Part shown: positions 50,701-60,725 of the stretch, piece by piece | How the letters are laid out: each line of letters begins with the position of its first letter | Numbering within the stretch: the first letter of the stretch is position 1 | Origin: Nocardiopsis sp. NRRL B-16309 | GTDB taxonomy: Bacteria > Actinomycetota > Actinomycetes > Streptosporangiales > Streptosporangiaceae | NCBI RefSeq assembly: GCF_001279585.1 | Contig: NZ_LGEC01000066.1 | Location: forward strand, 1 to 64,000 | Reading direction: 5' to 3' | Length of the DNA stretch: 64,000 nt | Notes under the pieces: model-generated | Database searches by the model: none | Seen by the model: the letters and a program-made list of their open reading frames with translations, nothing else | What the model was told of the DNA's origin: nothing | Translations under genes and position numbers: made by a program

Positions 50701-51603
50701 TCAGGGCAGGCGCACCGTCCGCCCGGTGCGCACCGACTCCTCGGCCGCCGCCAGGATCCGCACGACGTCCCGGCCGAAGGCGACGTCGCACGGGTCCCCG
50801 ACCGTGCCCTCCACCTGGGCCAGCAGGCGGTCGACGGCGTTGCCGAACGCCGTCACCGCCGTGCGGTCCCCGTCCGGGGCGGTCACCCAGCCGCGCTCGC
50901 CGTGCAGGGCGACCTCGAAGGTCCGCGCGTCCGGCGGGGCGTCCAGCGTCAGTGCGAAGGAGCCCACCGGGCCGCCCTGGTGCCGGGTCAGCACGTGCGC
51001 GGTGTCGCGCGGGCCGACCACCGCCGTCACCTCCTCGACCGCGCCGAGCACGGGCAGCACCACCGACAGCGCGTGCGGGCCGATGTCCCACAGCCCGCCC
51101 TTCTCCCGCCGCCAGCGCGAGGCGCCGAAGGGGTTGTCGGGCTGGAAGATCGACGCGAACATCGTCACCCGGGCGCCGTCCCAGCCGCCCGACTCGACCG
51201 CCTCGCGGACGAAGCCGTCCACACTGTCGGAGAACCGGTTGGTGAAGAAGACCATCGAGGCGAGCCCGCGCTCCGCGCACTCGGCGGCGATCTCGTCGGC
51301 GACCCGGGCCGAGAGCGCCACGGGCTTGTCCAGCAGCAGGTGCCGACCGGCCCGCGCCGCGCGCAGCGCCAGGTTCCCCTGGATGTGCGGCGGCAGAGCG
51401 ATGGCGACCGCGTCGACGTCGGCGATGAGCGCTTCCGCGTCGTCGTAGGCGCGGGTCCCGTAGCGCTCGGCGAGCGCGGCGGCCTTCGCGGGATCGCGTC
51501 CCCACACTCCGGCGAGTTCGGCGCGGGGGTGGGCGGCCAGCGCCGCACCCTGCGTCTCCGCCGCCCAGTAGCCGGTACCCAGTAGTCCGAACCTCAGGCC
51601 CAT
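50701..51603 (-). CDS. Gfo/Idh/MocA-family oxidoreductase
   Basis: 300 residues from ATG 51603 with GGGGAGA upstream. The NAD(P)-binding start GLRFGLLGTGYWAAETQGAAL and the family Lys in HLLLDKPVAL (EKP-type motif) are clear; the C-terminal domain contains GGLWDIGPHALSVVL with the catalytic-region Asp/His. These enzymes oxidise or epimerise sugars and inositols. A near-perfect CebR-type box sits just upstream, supporting a carbohydrate role. Substrate unknown. Confidence 0.9.
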   Translation of the reverse strand: MGLRFGLLGTGYWAAETQGAALAAHPRAELAGVWGRDPAKAAALAERYGTRAYDDAEALIADVDAVAIALPPHIQGNLALRAARAGRHLLLDKPVALSARVADEIAAECAERGLASMVFFTNRFSDSVDGFVREAVESGGWDGARVTMFASIFQPDNPFGASRWRREKGGLWDIGPHALSVVLPVLGAVEEVTAVVGPRDTAHVLTRHQGGPVGSFALTLDAPPDARTFEVALHGERGWVTAPDGDRTAVTAFGNAVDRLLAQVEGTVGDPCDVAFGRDVVRILAAAEESVRTGRTVRLP

Positions 51604-51645
51604 GGCCCGTCTCCCCTCGTCGTCAACGTGCGGTGCCATTGTCCA

Positions 51646-51659
51646 TGGGAACGCTCCCA
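51646..51659 (-). promoter_or_regulatory. CebR/LacI-type operator upstream of the Gfo/Idh gene
   Basis: TGGGAACGCTCCCA differs at one position from the TGGGAGCGCTCCCA box of actinomycete CebR-type LacI regulators (cellobiose response). It is 43 bp upstream of the start codon, in promoter position. No lacI-family gene lies in the window. Confidence 0.7.
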
Positions 51660-51756
51660 ACCAGTCGTCCAGGCCCGCCACCGGCAGCGACCACCGGCCG
51701 GTGGCGGCCGAACTCGGCTGACGGCCACGGCGCCGCCGAAGGCGGTCCGGGACGGG

Positions 51757-52931
<1,175 letters not shown>

Positions 52932-52935
<4 letters not shown>

Positions 52936-54014
52936 TGTCCCGCCTCTCTGAGCCGCCGCGCGGCGGCCTCCGGGGTGACGTCGTTGATGAACACGCCCAT
53001 GCCCGACTCCGTCCCCGCCAGGTACTTGAGCTTGCCGGGCGCGCGGCGCACCGAGAACACCTCCAGGCGCAGGGCGGCCGAGTCGCGGCGCTCCCGGACC
53101 GGGGCCTGGTGCCAGGCGGCGATGTAGGGGAGCGGCGCGTCGTAGAGGGCGTCCATCCGGCGCAGCACGTCCAGGTACAGCTCCGCGAAGTCGTCGCGCT
53201 CGGCCCCGGTCAGCGCGGGCAGGTCCGGCACCCGCCTGTGCGGGTACAGGTGCACCTCCACCGGCCAGCGCGCGGCCGCCGGCACGAACGCGGTCCAGTG
53301 CTCGCTCTGGGCGACCACCCGGACCTTCGCCTCCTGTTCGGCGCGTAGGACGTCGGCGAACAGGTCGCCGCCGGTGCGGCGCCGGTACTCCTCGGCGGAG
53401 TCGAGCGTGCGCTCCGTCCGGGGCGTGACGAACGGGAAGGCGTAGATCTGCCCGTGCGGGTGGTGCAGGGTCACCCCGATCTCCGGACCGCGGTTCTCGA
53501 AGCAGAACACCTGCTCCACCCCCGGCAGCGCGGACAGGGCGCGCGTGCGGTCCACCCACGCGGCCATGATCGTGCGCACCCGGCGGGGGGACAGGTCGAC
53601 GAAGGACGCGTCGTGGTCGGACCCGAAGACCAGGACCTCGCAGCGGCCCTCGCCCACGCGGCGGGACGGCTCCAGTTCGCCGACCGGTTCGAGCGCGCGG
53701 CCGTCGTCCGGCACCAGGGAGGGGAAGCGGTTCTCGAAGGCGACCACGTCGTAGGCGGGCGCGGGGACCTCGGTCCGCCGTCCGTCGACGGACGGGCACA
53801 GGGGGCAGTCGTTCGTGGGCGGCAGGTGGGTGCGGCCCTGGCGGTGCGAGGCGATGACCACCCACTCGCGCAGCAGCGGGTCGAAGCGCATCTCCGACCC
53901 CGTGGCGGTCGGGGGGAGGTCGCGGGGGTCGGGGGTCGGACGCCGCACGGCGTCGCCCTCGTCGAAGTAGATGATCTCGCGACCGTCAGCGAGCCGTTCG
54001 GCGGTCCGTCTCAA
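52932..54014 (-). CDS. galT: Galactose-1-phosphate uridylyltransferase
   Basis: 360 residues from TTG 54014, which overlaps the deoR stop (TTGA) and has GAAGAGA upstream; the MRRTAERLADGREIIYFDE start is typical. Exchanges UMP between UDP-glucose and galactose 1-phosphate. The zinc site CPLCPS and the active-site HHPHGQIYAF with the nucleotidylated His are both present. No galE lies in the window, so UDP-galactose epimerase must come from elsewhere. Confidence 0.95.
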
Positions 54015-54802
54015 GTCTCTTCCCGGTGGACGGCGTCGGCGACGACGAGCCGTCCGACGTGTTCGGACAGGGTGGTCCGGGCGTCCTCGTCGATCCCGGA
54101 GTCGGTGACGAGCACGTCGCAGCGGTCCAGCGGCGCGATCGTGCTCATGCCGACGGTGCCCCACTTGGTGTGGTCGGCGGCGACCACGAGCGCGGCGGAG
54201 GCGTCGACGAGGGCCTGGTCGGTCTCGGCCTCCATGAGGTTGGGCGTGGTGAAGCCCGCGCGGACCTGCATGCCGTGCACGCCCAGGACGAGCACGTCCA
54301 GGTTGAGGCCGCGCACGGCGGTGAGCGCGACCGGGCCGACCAGGGCGTCCGAGGGCGTGCGGAAGCCCCCGGTGAGCGCGACGGTCTGGTCCGGGCGCGC
54401 GGACCGGTAGAACACCTCTGCCACGCGCAGGGAGTTGGTGACGACGGTCAGCCCCGGGACGCCGGTGAGGTAGCGGGCGACCGTGGCGGTGGTGGTCCCC
54501 GCCGACAGGCCCACGGCGCTGCGCGGTTCGACCAGGTCGGCCACGGCCCGGGCGATGGCGTGCTTCTCGTTCTCCTGGCGGGTCGACTTGGCCTCGAACC
54601 CGGGCTCCTCGGTGCGCGCGCCGTCCGCGGCGACGGCGCCCCCGTGCACCTTGCGGATGGCGCCGCGCCCGGCCAGCGCGTCCAGGTCGCGCCGGACGGT
54701 CATGTCCGACACGTCCAGGCTCTCGACGAGTTCGGTGACGCGCACCCCGCCGGTCCGCCTGATCTGTTCGAGGATCAGCGCCTGGCGCTGCGCGGCCAGC
54801 AT
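54011..54802 (-). CDS. DeoR-family repressor of the gal/lac genes
   Basis: 263 residues from ATG 54802 with GGGGAGGT 4 nt upstream. N-terminal DeoR helix-turn-helix: RQALILEQIRRTGGVRVTEL and DVSDMTVRRDLDALAGRGAI. The C-terminal sugar-phosphate sensor has VGLSAGTTTATVARYL and ALVVAADHTKWG. It heads the galTK operon and faces lacZ. A sugar phosphate made by GalK (or another galactose metabolite) is the likely inducer. Confidence 0.94.
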   Translation of the reverse strand: MLAAQRQALILEQIRRTGGVRVTELVESLDVSDMTVRRDLDALAGRGAIRKVHGGAVAADGARTEEPGFEAKSTRQENEKHAIARAVADLVEPRSAVGLSAGTTTATVARYLTGVPGLTVVTNSLRVAEVFYRSARPDQTVALTGGFRTPSDALVGPVALTAVRGLNLDVLVLGVHGMQVRAGFTTPNLMEAETDQALVDASAALVVAADHTKWGTVGMSTIAPLDRCDVLVTDSGIDEDARTTLSEHVGRLVVADAVHREET

Positions 54803-54829
54803 GGGACCTCCCCACCGGATGAACGAAAA

Positions 54830-54930
54830 TGTTTGAACATGTTCGGATACTGACGCAGGCTCGGGTCGGATGTCAACGAGTCCGGGCCACCGTGACTTTT
54901 CGTGTTTGGAACCGTTGATAAGTGTTGACA
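54830..54930. promoter_or_regulatory. Divergent deoR-galTK / lacZ control region
   Basis: TGTTTGAACA (54830-54839) overlaps the perfect palindrome GAACATGTTC (54835-54844), a likely DeoR site on the deoR side. On the lacZ side, GTTGATAAGT and GTTGACAACG form a direct repeat (54914-54933), and TTGACA at 54925-54930 is a consensus -35 for lacZ; its -10 is not clear. One repressor could control both directions. Confidence 0.6.
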
Positions 54931-55041
54931 ACGTGGTAGTGCTCTGTTGAGGTTATGGGTGCTTTCGTGCCCCCTCCGGGTGCGGCACCGTCCGGCGCAG
55001 CCCGGCCCCGGCGCGCACCACCGACCGTGCAGAGGATCGAC

Positions 55042-57945
55042 GTGCCCACTCACCCCGAACACGCCCCCTCCTACCTGGAGAGCCACACCCCGTCCGCGGG
55101 GACCGAGCCGCCCCGGGCCGCTTTCGCCTCAGACGCCCCCGTCCTGGACCTGGACGGCGACTGGCGCTTCCGCCTCGCGCCCACCGCCGAGGGCGGGCCC
55201 GGCGCCTTCGAGCGGGAGGACTACGACGACTCCGGCTGGGACACCCTCCCCGTCCCCTCCCACTGGCAGCTGCACGGGTACGGCGCCCCCGCCTACACCA
55301 ACATCGCCTACCCGTTCCCCATCGACCCCCCGCACGTGCCCGACGAGAACCCCACGGGCGAGTACCGGCGCGCCTTCGACCTGCCCGGGTCGTGGCCCGG
55401 GGGTTCGGCCGTCCTGCGCTTCGAGGGCGTCGAATCGTGCTACGCCGTGTGGCTGAACGGCCACGCGCTCGGCCACGCCACGGGCAGCCGGCTGCCCAGC
55501 GAGTTCGAGGTCGGCGCGCTGCTGCGCCCCGGGCGCAACGTGCTGGCGGTCCGGGTCCACCAGTGGTCGGCCGCCAGCTACCTGGAGGACCAGGACATGT
55601 GGTGGCTGTCGGGGATCTTCCGGAGCGTGCGCCTGCTCTCCCGCTCCTCACAGGGCGTGCGCGACGTCGAGGTGCGCGCCTCCTACGACCACGCGTCCGG
55701 CACCGGCGTCCTGCGGGTGGACGCCGACACCCCCGGCCTGGTCACCGTGCCCGAACTCGGACTGGTCGACGCGCCGACGGGCACCGACCACGAGGTCGGG
55801 CCGGTCGAGCCCTGGTCGGCCGAGGTGCCCCGGCTCTACGACGGCGAGCTGGTCACCCCGGGTGAGCGGGTCGCGCTGCGCGTGGGCTTCCGGACCGTGG
55901 AGATCTCCGGCGGGCTGCTGCGGGTGAACGGTCGGCCGCTGCTGCTGCGCGGCGTGAACCGGCACGAGTGGGACCCCGACCGGGGCCGTGCGGTGACCCG
56001 GGAGACCATGCGCGAGGACGTGCTGCTCATGAAGCGGCACAACGTCAACGCCGTGCGCACCAGCCACTACCCGCCCCACCCCGACTTCCTCGACCTGTGC
56101 GACGAACTCGGCCTGTGGGTGGTCGACGAGTGCGACCTGGAGACCCACGGCTTCGAGGACGTCGGCTGGCGGCGCAACCCCTCCGACGATCCCCTCTGGC
56201 GCGACGCCTACCTGGACCGGATGGCCCGCACGGTCGAGCGGGACAAGAACCACCCCAGCGTCATCCTGTGGTCCCTGGGCAACGAGTCCGGCGGCGGCCG
56301 GAACCTGCGGGCCATGGCCGAGTGGACCCGCCGCCGCGACCCCGGGCGGCCCGTGCACTACGAGGGCGCGGCCGACCCCGCCTACACCGACCTCTACTCG
56401 CGGATGTACGCCACGCACGAGGAGGTGGCGGCGATCGGGCGCCGGTCCGGCCTGCCCGAGGGCGACCCCGGCCTGATCGACCGCCCCTTCGTCATGGTCG
56501 AGTACGCCCACGCGATGGGTACCGGACCCGGCGGACTGGAGGAGTACCAGCGTCTCGTGGAGGCCTACCCGCACGTGCAGGGCGGGTTCGTCTGGGAGTG
56601 GATCGACCACGGCATCCGGCGGCGGGAGGACGACGGCACCGAGTGGTTCGCCTACGGCGGCGACTTCGGCGAGGTGGTGCACGACGCGAACTTCGTCGCC
56701 GACGGCCTGCTCATGCCCGACCGCACCCCGGGGCCCGGCCTGGCGGCGCTGGCCAAGACCTTCGAGCCGCTGCGCCTGGTCCCCGATCCGGAGCAGGGGA
56801 CGGTCTCCGTCACCAACACCTGGCAGGTGCTGGACACCTCCGGGGTGGAACTGCGCTGGGACCTGCGGGAGGAGGGCGGACTCGTCGCCGAGGGCGTCCT
56901 TGAGGCCGAGCCGGTCGGCCCCGGGGAGACCGCCGTCCTGCCGCTGCCCGACCTGCCCGGCCCGCGGGCCCGCCGCCGAGAGACGTGGCTGACGGTGTCC
57001 GCGCGCCTGGCCGAGGACCGGCCCTGGGCGGACGCCGGGCACGAGGTGGCCTGGGGCCAGGCCCGTGTCGACCGACCGGGCGCTGAGGAGCCGGACACCG
57101 GTGTGATCACGCCCGTCCCACCCGTCACCGAGGGCGGCACGATCACGGTGGGTCCGGCGGAGTTCGACGCCCGCACCGGGCGCGCGCTCTCCCTCGCGGG
57201 ACTGCCCCTGGCGGCACTCGAACTGGACGTGTGGCGCGCACCCACCGACAACGACCAGGCCAGGCACGGCGAGTCCGTGGAGGTGCCGTGGCGCCGCGCG
57301 GGCCTGGACCGGATGACGCACCGGGTCCTGTCGGTCGAACGGGAGGGCGCGGCCCTGCGGGTGCGGACCCGGGTGGCGGCGGCCGCGAGCGAACTCGGGC
57401 TCCTGGCCGACTACACGTGGACGGGCGACGCGGACGCCCTGGTCCTGGACCTGGCGGTCGAGGCGGTCGGGGACTGGCCCTGCCCCCTGCCCAGGGTCGG
57501 GGTGCGGCTGGAGCTGCCGCCGGAACTGGGCGAGGCCGAGTGGTTCGGCCGGGGTCCGGGGGAGGCCTACCGCGACGTCGCCCAGGCGGCGCGGGTGGGA
57601 CGCTTCAGCAGCTCCGTGGACGCGCTCCAGACCCCCTACCTGCGGCCCCAGGAGAACGGCAACCGCACGGGGACGCGGCGGCTGGACCTGCGCTCGCCCG
57701 AGGGGCGGGGGCTGCGGGTGGAGGGCGCCCCCGACTTCGACTTCACCGCGCGCCGGTGGAGCACGGCGGCCCTGGACCGCGCCCGCCACCCGCACGAACT
57801 CCGTCCGGAGGACCGGATCCACCTGCACCTGGACGCGGAGCACCAGGGGATCGGCTCCGCCTCCTGCGGTCCGGGCGTGCTGCCCGAGCACCGGCTGACC
57901 CCGGGCTCGCACCGGTTGCGCCTGGTCCTGCGCCCGCTGGGCTGA
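55042..57945 (+). CDS. lacZ: Beta-galactosidase, glycoside hydrolase family 2
   Basis: 967 residues from GTG 55042, with AGAGGA 5 nt upstream; ATG 54955 is in frame but too close to the promoter. No signal peptide, so it acts in the cytoplasm. All LacZ domains are present: sugar-binding start (LDLDGDWRFRLAPTAEGG, VPSHWQLHGYGAPAYTNIAY), TIM barrel with RGVNRHEWDPDRG and TSHYPPHPDF, acid/base Glu in LWSLGNESGGG (about 414), nucleophile Glu in FVMVEYAHAMG (about 487) and the C-terminal Bgal_small_N domain (WFGRGPGEAYRD). Splits lactose and feeds galactose to GalK/GalT. Confidence 0.96.
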   Translation: MPTHPEHAPSYLESHTPSAGTEPPRAAFASDAPVLDLDGDWRFRLAPTAEGGPGAFEREDYDDSGWDTLPVPSHWQLHGYGAPAYTNIAYPFPIDPPHVPDENPTGEYRRAFDLPGSWPGGSAVLRFEGVESCYAVWLNGHALGHATGSRLPSEFEVGALLRPGRNVLAVRVHQWSAASYLEDQDMWWLSGIFRSVRLLSRSSQGVRDVEVRASYDHASGTGVLRVDADTPGLVTVPELGLVDAPTGTDHEVGPVEPWSAEVPRLYDGELVTPGERVALRVGFRTVEISGGLLRVNGRPLLLRGVNRHEWDPDRGRAVTRETMREDVLLMKRHNVNAVRTSHYPPHPDFLDLCDELGLWVVDECDLETHGFEDVGWRRNPSDDPLWRDAYLDRMARTVERDKNHPSVILWSLGNESGGGRNLRAMAEWTRRRDPGRPVHYEGAADPAYTDLYSRMYATHEEVAAIGRRSGLPEGDPGLIDRPFVMVEYAHAMGTGPGGLEEYQRLVEAYPHVQGGFVWEWIDHGIRRREDDGTEWFAYGGDFGEVVHDANFVADGLLMPDRTPGPGLAALAKTFEPLRLVPDPEQGTVSVTNTWQVLDTSGVELRWDLREEGGLVAEGVLEAEPVGPGETAVLPLPDLPGPRARRRETWLTVSARLAEDRPWADAGHEVAWGQARVDRPGAEEPDTGVITPVPPVTEGGTITVGPAEFDARTGRALSLAGLPLAALELDVWRAPTDNDQARHGESVEVPWRRAGLDRMTHRVLSVEREGAALRVRTRVAAAASELGLLADYTWTGDADALVLDLAVEAVGDWPCPLPRVGVRLELPPELGEAEWFGRGPGEAYRDVAQAARVGRFSSSVDALQTPYLRPQENGNRTGTRRLDLRSPEGRGLRVEGAPDFDFTARRWSTAALDRARHPHELRPEDRIHLHLDAEHQGIGSASCGPGVLPEHRLTPGSHRLRLVLRPLG

Positions 57946-58096
57946 GGGCCGTCAACGGACGCCCCCGCCCGTCGCCCACCATCGCCCCCACGGGGCGCCG
58001 CGCTCGGTGGCCGGGCTACCGCCCTCGACGGACGCCTGCGGAGCGGTTCGCCCGTCTGCCGCAGGCAGGGCCCCGCCCGTCACGGCGCCCCGCCCG
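57946..58096. other. Intergenic region with a diverged family B repeat
   Basis: Contains GTCAACGGACGCC (57952-57964) and CTCGACGGACGCCTGCGGAG (58024-58043), both related to the family B core at 14365. CCCCGCCCGTCACGGCG is repeated in tandem at 58071-58087 and 58088-58104. No gene. Confidence 0.5.
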
Positions 58097-58135
58097 TCAC
58101 GGCGCCCGGCCGGGCACGGTGACGGGCGGGGCGCC
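58084..58135. terminator. Perfect 17-bp stem terminator overlapping the end of the EamA gene
   Basis: GGCGCCCCGCCCGTCAC (58084-58100) pairs perfectly with 58119-58135 across an 18-nt GC-rich loop that can itself pair. It ends lacZ transcription and spans the last codons of the converging EamA gene. Confidence 0.75.
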
Positions 58136-59059
58136 CGCCTGCCCGGGCCCGTCCGCCGACTCCGGGGGACCACCGTCGCCCGGGTCGCTCCGGACCGGCG
58201 GGGCCGCGGTGACCTGGACGAGGACGACCGCCGCGACCGCGCCCAGCGCGCCGAGCAGCTGGACGGGGGTGAGGGTCTCCCCGACGAACACGAACCCGAG
58301 GACCGTGGCGGCCAGCGGGCTGGCGAAGGACAGGAACGACACGGCCAGCGCGGGCAGGCGCTCCAGGCCGCGGAACCACAGGACGTAGGAGATCAGCGCC
58401 CCCACGATGCCGAGGTAGGCGAAACCGGCCACGTTGGTCCCGGTCACGTGCGAGGGCAGGCCCTCCACGAGCAGGGCCGCCGGAGCGAGCAGCAGCCCGC
58501 CCGCGGTGAGCTGCCACCCGGTCACGGCCAGCACGCTCGCCCCCTCGGGGCGGCCCCAGCGCTTGGTGAGCACCATGCCGGTCGCCATGGCCGCGGCGGC
58601 GGCCAGCCCGGCCGCGATCCCGACCGGGTCCAGGGCGGCTTCGGGGCCCACGACCAGCAGCCCCACCCCGGCGGCCCCGAGCAGGCAGGCCAGGACGTGC
58701 ACGGCGCGGATCCGGGTGCCCAGGAGCAGCGCGCCCAGGAGCAGCACCACGACCGGCTGCACGGCCATGACCAGCGCCGCCACACCGCCGGGCAGGAGGT
58801 AGGCGGCGACGAAGAGCAGGTAGAGGAACACTCCGATGTTGAGCGTGCCCAGGACCAGGGAGCGCCACCACCACACGCCGCTGGGCAGGACCCGGGTGAC
58901 GGCCAGCAGCACGAGCCCCGCGGGCAGGGCGCGCACGGCGGCGGCCAGGAGGGGGCGGTCGGGCGGCAGGAACTCGGTGGTGACCAGGTAGGTGCTGCCC
59001 CACACGGCGGGGGCGATCGCGGTGACCAGGGAGTTCAGGACGACGCGGTGTCCGCTCAT
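58097..59059 (-). CDS. EamA-family (DMT superfamily) transporter
   Basis: 320 residues from ATG 59059, overlapping the nitroreductase stop by 4 bp. Ten hydrophobic helices in two EamA repeats; the first begins AIAPAVWGSTYLVTTEFLPP and the second has AYLGIVGALISYVLWFRGLE. Members export metabolites or drugs. The C-terminal 30 residues are Pro/Gly-rich. Co-transcribed with the nitroreductase and under the same MarR control, so it may export the compound that enzyme acts on. Confidence 0.9.
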   Translation of the reverse strand: MSGHRVVLNSLVTAIAPAVWGSTYLVTTEFLPPDRPLLAAAVRALPAGLVLLAVTRVLPSGVWWWRSLVLGTLNIGVFLYLLFVAAYLLPGGVAALVMAVQPVVVLLLGALLLGTRIRAVHVLACLLGAAGVGLLVVGPEAALDPVGIAAGLAAAAAMATGMVLTKRWGRPEGASVLAVTGWQLTAGGLLLAPAALLVEGLPSHVTGTNVAGFAYLGIVGALISYVLWFRGLERLPALAVSFLSFASPLAATVLGFVFVGETLTPVQLLGALGAVAAVVLVQVTAAPPVRSDPGDGGPPESADGPGQAGAPPVTVPGRAP

Positions 59060-59733
59060 CGCGGTGCTCCCGGCGTGCGGGCGACACCGTGGGTCTCGGC
59101 GTACACGTGGCGGTCGCGGGGGCGGCGCCCGGGGTGGGCGCGGGTCTCGGCCGGGTAGCCGACCGGAAGCAGCAGGGCGATGGCGAGGTCGTCGCGGTGG
59201 TCCGCGCCGATGGCCTTCTTGACCTGGGCCTCGTCCCAGCCGTTCATCGGCGACGAGGCCAGCCCGGCGTCGGCGGCGGCGAGCATGGCGAAGCTCGCGG
59301 CGATCATCGCGTCCTTGACCGCGTACTCGCGCACCAGTCCGCGTGCGGCGAGGTCGCGCTGGAAGTCGATGCCGGCGGTGGCCGTCATGTCGGCGAACTC
59401 CCGGGACCAGGCCCCGCGGCGCAGCGCGGTCTCGTAGACGTCGGAGAGGTCGTGGCGCCATGCGTCGCACTCGGCGACGAAGACCAGCGTGACGGGTGCG
59501 CGCCGGGGCTGGTCCTGGCCGCCCGCGGCGAGGGCGAGCGCCTCGCGGCCCTCGGGCGAGGTGACGGCGACGACGGAGCGGGACTGGAAGTTCCAGCTGG
59601 AGGGGGCCTCGACCGCCAGGTCCAGGAGTTCGTCCAGGAGGGCGTCGGGCAGCGGCTCGGGGCGAAAGCGCCGGATGCTGCGGCGGGCGCGGATGGTGTC
59701 GGCGAGGGGGATGACCGGAGTGGGCGACTTCAT
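59056..59733 (-). CDS. Nitroreductase-family flavoprotein
   Basis: 225 residues from ATG 59733. FMN-binding start IRARRSIRRFRPEPLPDALL and PSSWNFQSRSVVAVTSPEGR are typical; AMLAAADAGLASSPMNGWDE and ALLLPVGYPAE complete the family pattern. Reduces nitro compounds or quinones with NAD(P)H. It leads a two-gene operon with the EamA transporter and is divergent from a marR gene, a layout common for xenobiotic or quinone defence. Confidence 0.92.
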   Translation of the reverse strand: MKSPTPVIPLADTIRARRSIRRFRPEPLPDALLDELLDLAVEAPSSWNFQSRSVVAVTSPEGREALALAAGGQDQPRRAPVTLVFVAECDAWRHDLSDVYETALRRGAWSREFADMTATAGIDFQRDLAARGLVREYAVKDAMIAASFAMLAAADAGLASSPMNGWDEAQVKKAIGADHRDDLAIALLLPVGYPAETRAHPGRRPRDRHVYAETHGVARTPGAPR

Positions 59734-59743
59734 TTCGACGGCG

Positions 59744-59780
59744 AACCTTTCGATGTCGAATCGTTCGATATCGAAAGGTT
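59744..59780. promoter_or_regulatory. Nested MarR operator between nitroreductase and marR
   Basis: Outer arms AACCTTTCGAT (59744-59754) and ATCGAAAGGTT (59770-59780) are perfectly inverted. Inside are two 12-bp palindromic boxes 15 bp apart: TTCGATGTCGAA (59749-59760) and TTCGATATCGAA (59764-59775, perfect). Strong candidate for a MarR dimer pair. Confidence 0.8.
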
Positions 59781-59828
59781 AGGTCGCGGTGCTCCGGTTC
59801 GTCAAGACGGCGGCGCTATCATCGCCGG

Positions 59829-60329
59829 ATGAACGACGCCGTCGATGTGTTCCTTGACCAGTGGGGCCGCGAGCGCCCCGACCTCGACGTCTCGCCGATG
59901 GCGCTCATCGGCCGCGTCCAACGGCTGCACCGGCTGCTCGTGCGCGGGTTGGAGGAGTACTTCGCCACGCAGGGCCTGGAGCTGTGGGAGTTCGACGTCC
60001 TCGGTACCCTGCGCCGTTCCGGGGCGCCGTTCTCGCTGACCCCCAAGGAGCTCGTCCGCATGACCATGGTCGGCTCCGCGGCCATGACCAACCGCGTGGA
60101 CCGCCTGGTCAAGCGGGGCCTGGTCTCCCGTGAGGTCGACCCCGAGAACCGGCGCCGGACCGTGGTGAGCCTCACCCCGGAGGGGTTGGAACTGGTCGAC
60201 GAGGCCGTCCAGGGGCACGTCGCCAACGAGGCCCGTCTGCTGGAGGGGCTGGACGAGGACGACCGCGCGCGGATGGTCGAGCTGCTGCGCACGCTCCTGC
60301 TCTCGCTCGACGACACCCTGGACGAGTGA
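59829..60329 (+). CDS. MarR-family repressor of the nitroreductase operon
   Basis: 166 residues from ATG 59829. Winged helix: QGLELWEFDVLGTLRRSGAP, TPKELVRMTMVGSAAMTNRV (recognition) and SREVDPENRRRTVVSLTPEG (wing). Sits 95 bp from the nitroreductase start with a strong nested operator between them. Likely derepressed by a phenolic or quinone-like compound. Confidence 0.93.
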   Translation: MNDAVDVFLDQWGRERPDLDVSPMALIGRVQRLHRLLVRGLEEYFATQGLELWEFDVLGTLRRSGAPFSLTPKELVRMTMVGSAAMTNRVDRLVKRGLVSREVDPENRRRTVVSLTPEGLELVDEAVQGHVANEARLLEGLDEDDRARMVELLRTLLLSLDDTLDE

Positions 60330-60342
60330 GCGCGTCCGCCTA

Positions 60343-60364
60343 CCGCCGCCGGACACGGCGGCGG
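60343..60364. terminator. Bidirectional terminator between marR and csbD-type gene
   Basis: CCGCCGCCG (60343-60351) and CGGCGGCGG (60356-60364) form a perfect 9-bp stem with loop GACA, 13 bp after the marR stop. Confidence 0.7.
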
Positions 60365-60428
60365 CCCGCCACGGGGGGGGGCCGCCGGGACCGGTGCCCC
60401 GCCGAGGGGGCGGGCACCGTCGCACGCG

Positions 60429-60623
60429 TCAGTGTCCGCTCGGTTTCCTGTGCGGGGTCAGCGCGTCCTTGAGCTTCTCACCGGCCTGCTTGAACCTGGA
60501 AGCGGACTTCTGGGTCTTGCCCTCCGCCTGCCACTGCTCGTTGCCGGTGACCTTGCCCAGGCCTTCCTTGGCCTTGGCCTTGTACTCCTCGGCCTTGTGC
60601 CGGAAATCGTCCTTGCCGGACAT
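60429..60623 (-). CDS. CsbD-family stress protein
   Basis: 64 residues from ATG 60623, preceded by GAGGAGG. HKAEEYKAKAKEGLGKVTGN is the CsbD signature; Lys/Glu/Gln-rich and hydrophilic throughout, probably intrinsically flexible. Family members are induced by general stress (SigB in Bacillus). Function at the molecular level unknown. Confidence 0.92.
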   Translation of the reverse strand: MSGKDDFRHKAEEYKAKAKEGLGKVTGNEQWQAEGKTQKSASRFKQAGEKLKDALTPHRKPSGH

Positions 60624-60725
60624 GGACTGCCTCCTCTCCAGCGGTCCTGTACTCAGCCCTAACCGAAGTCGGGCCTCCCAACCGTCAAGAGGGCGGAAAA
60701 ATTCGGCCAAGACCGGCGTTCCGGG

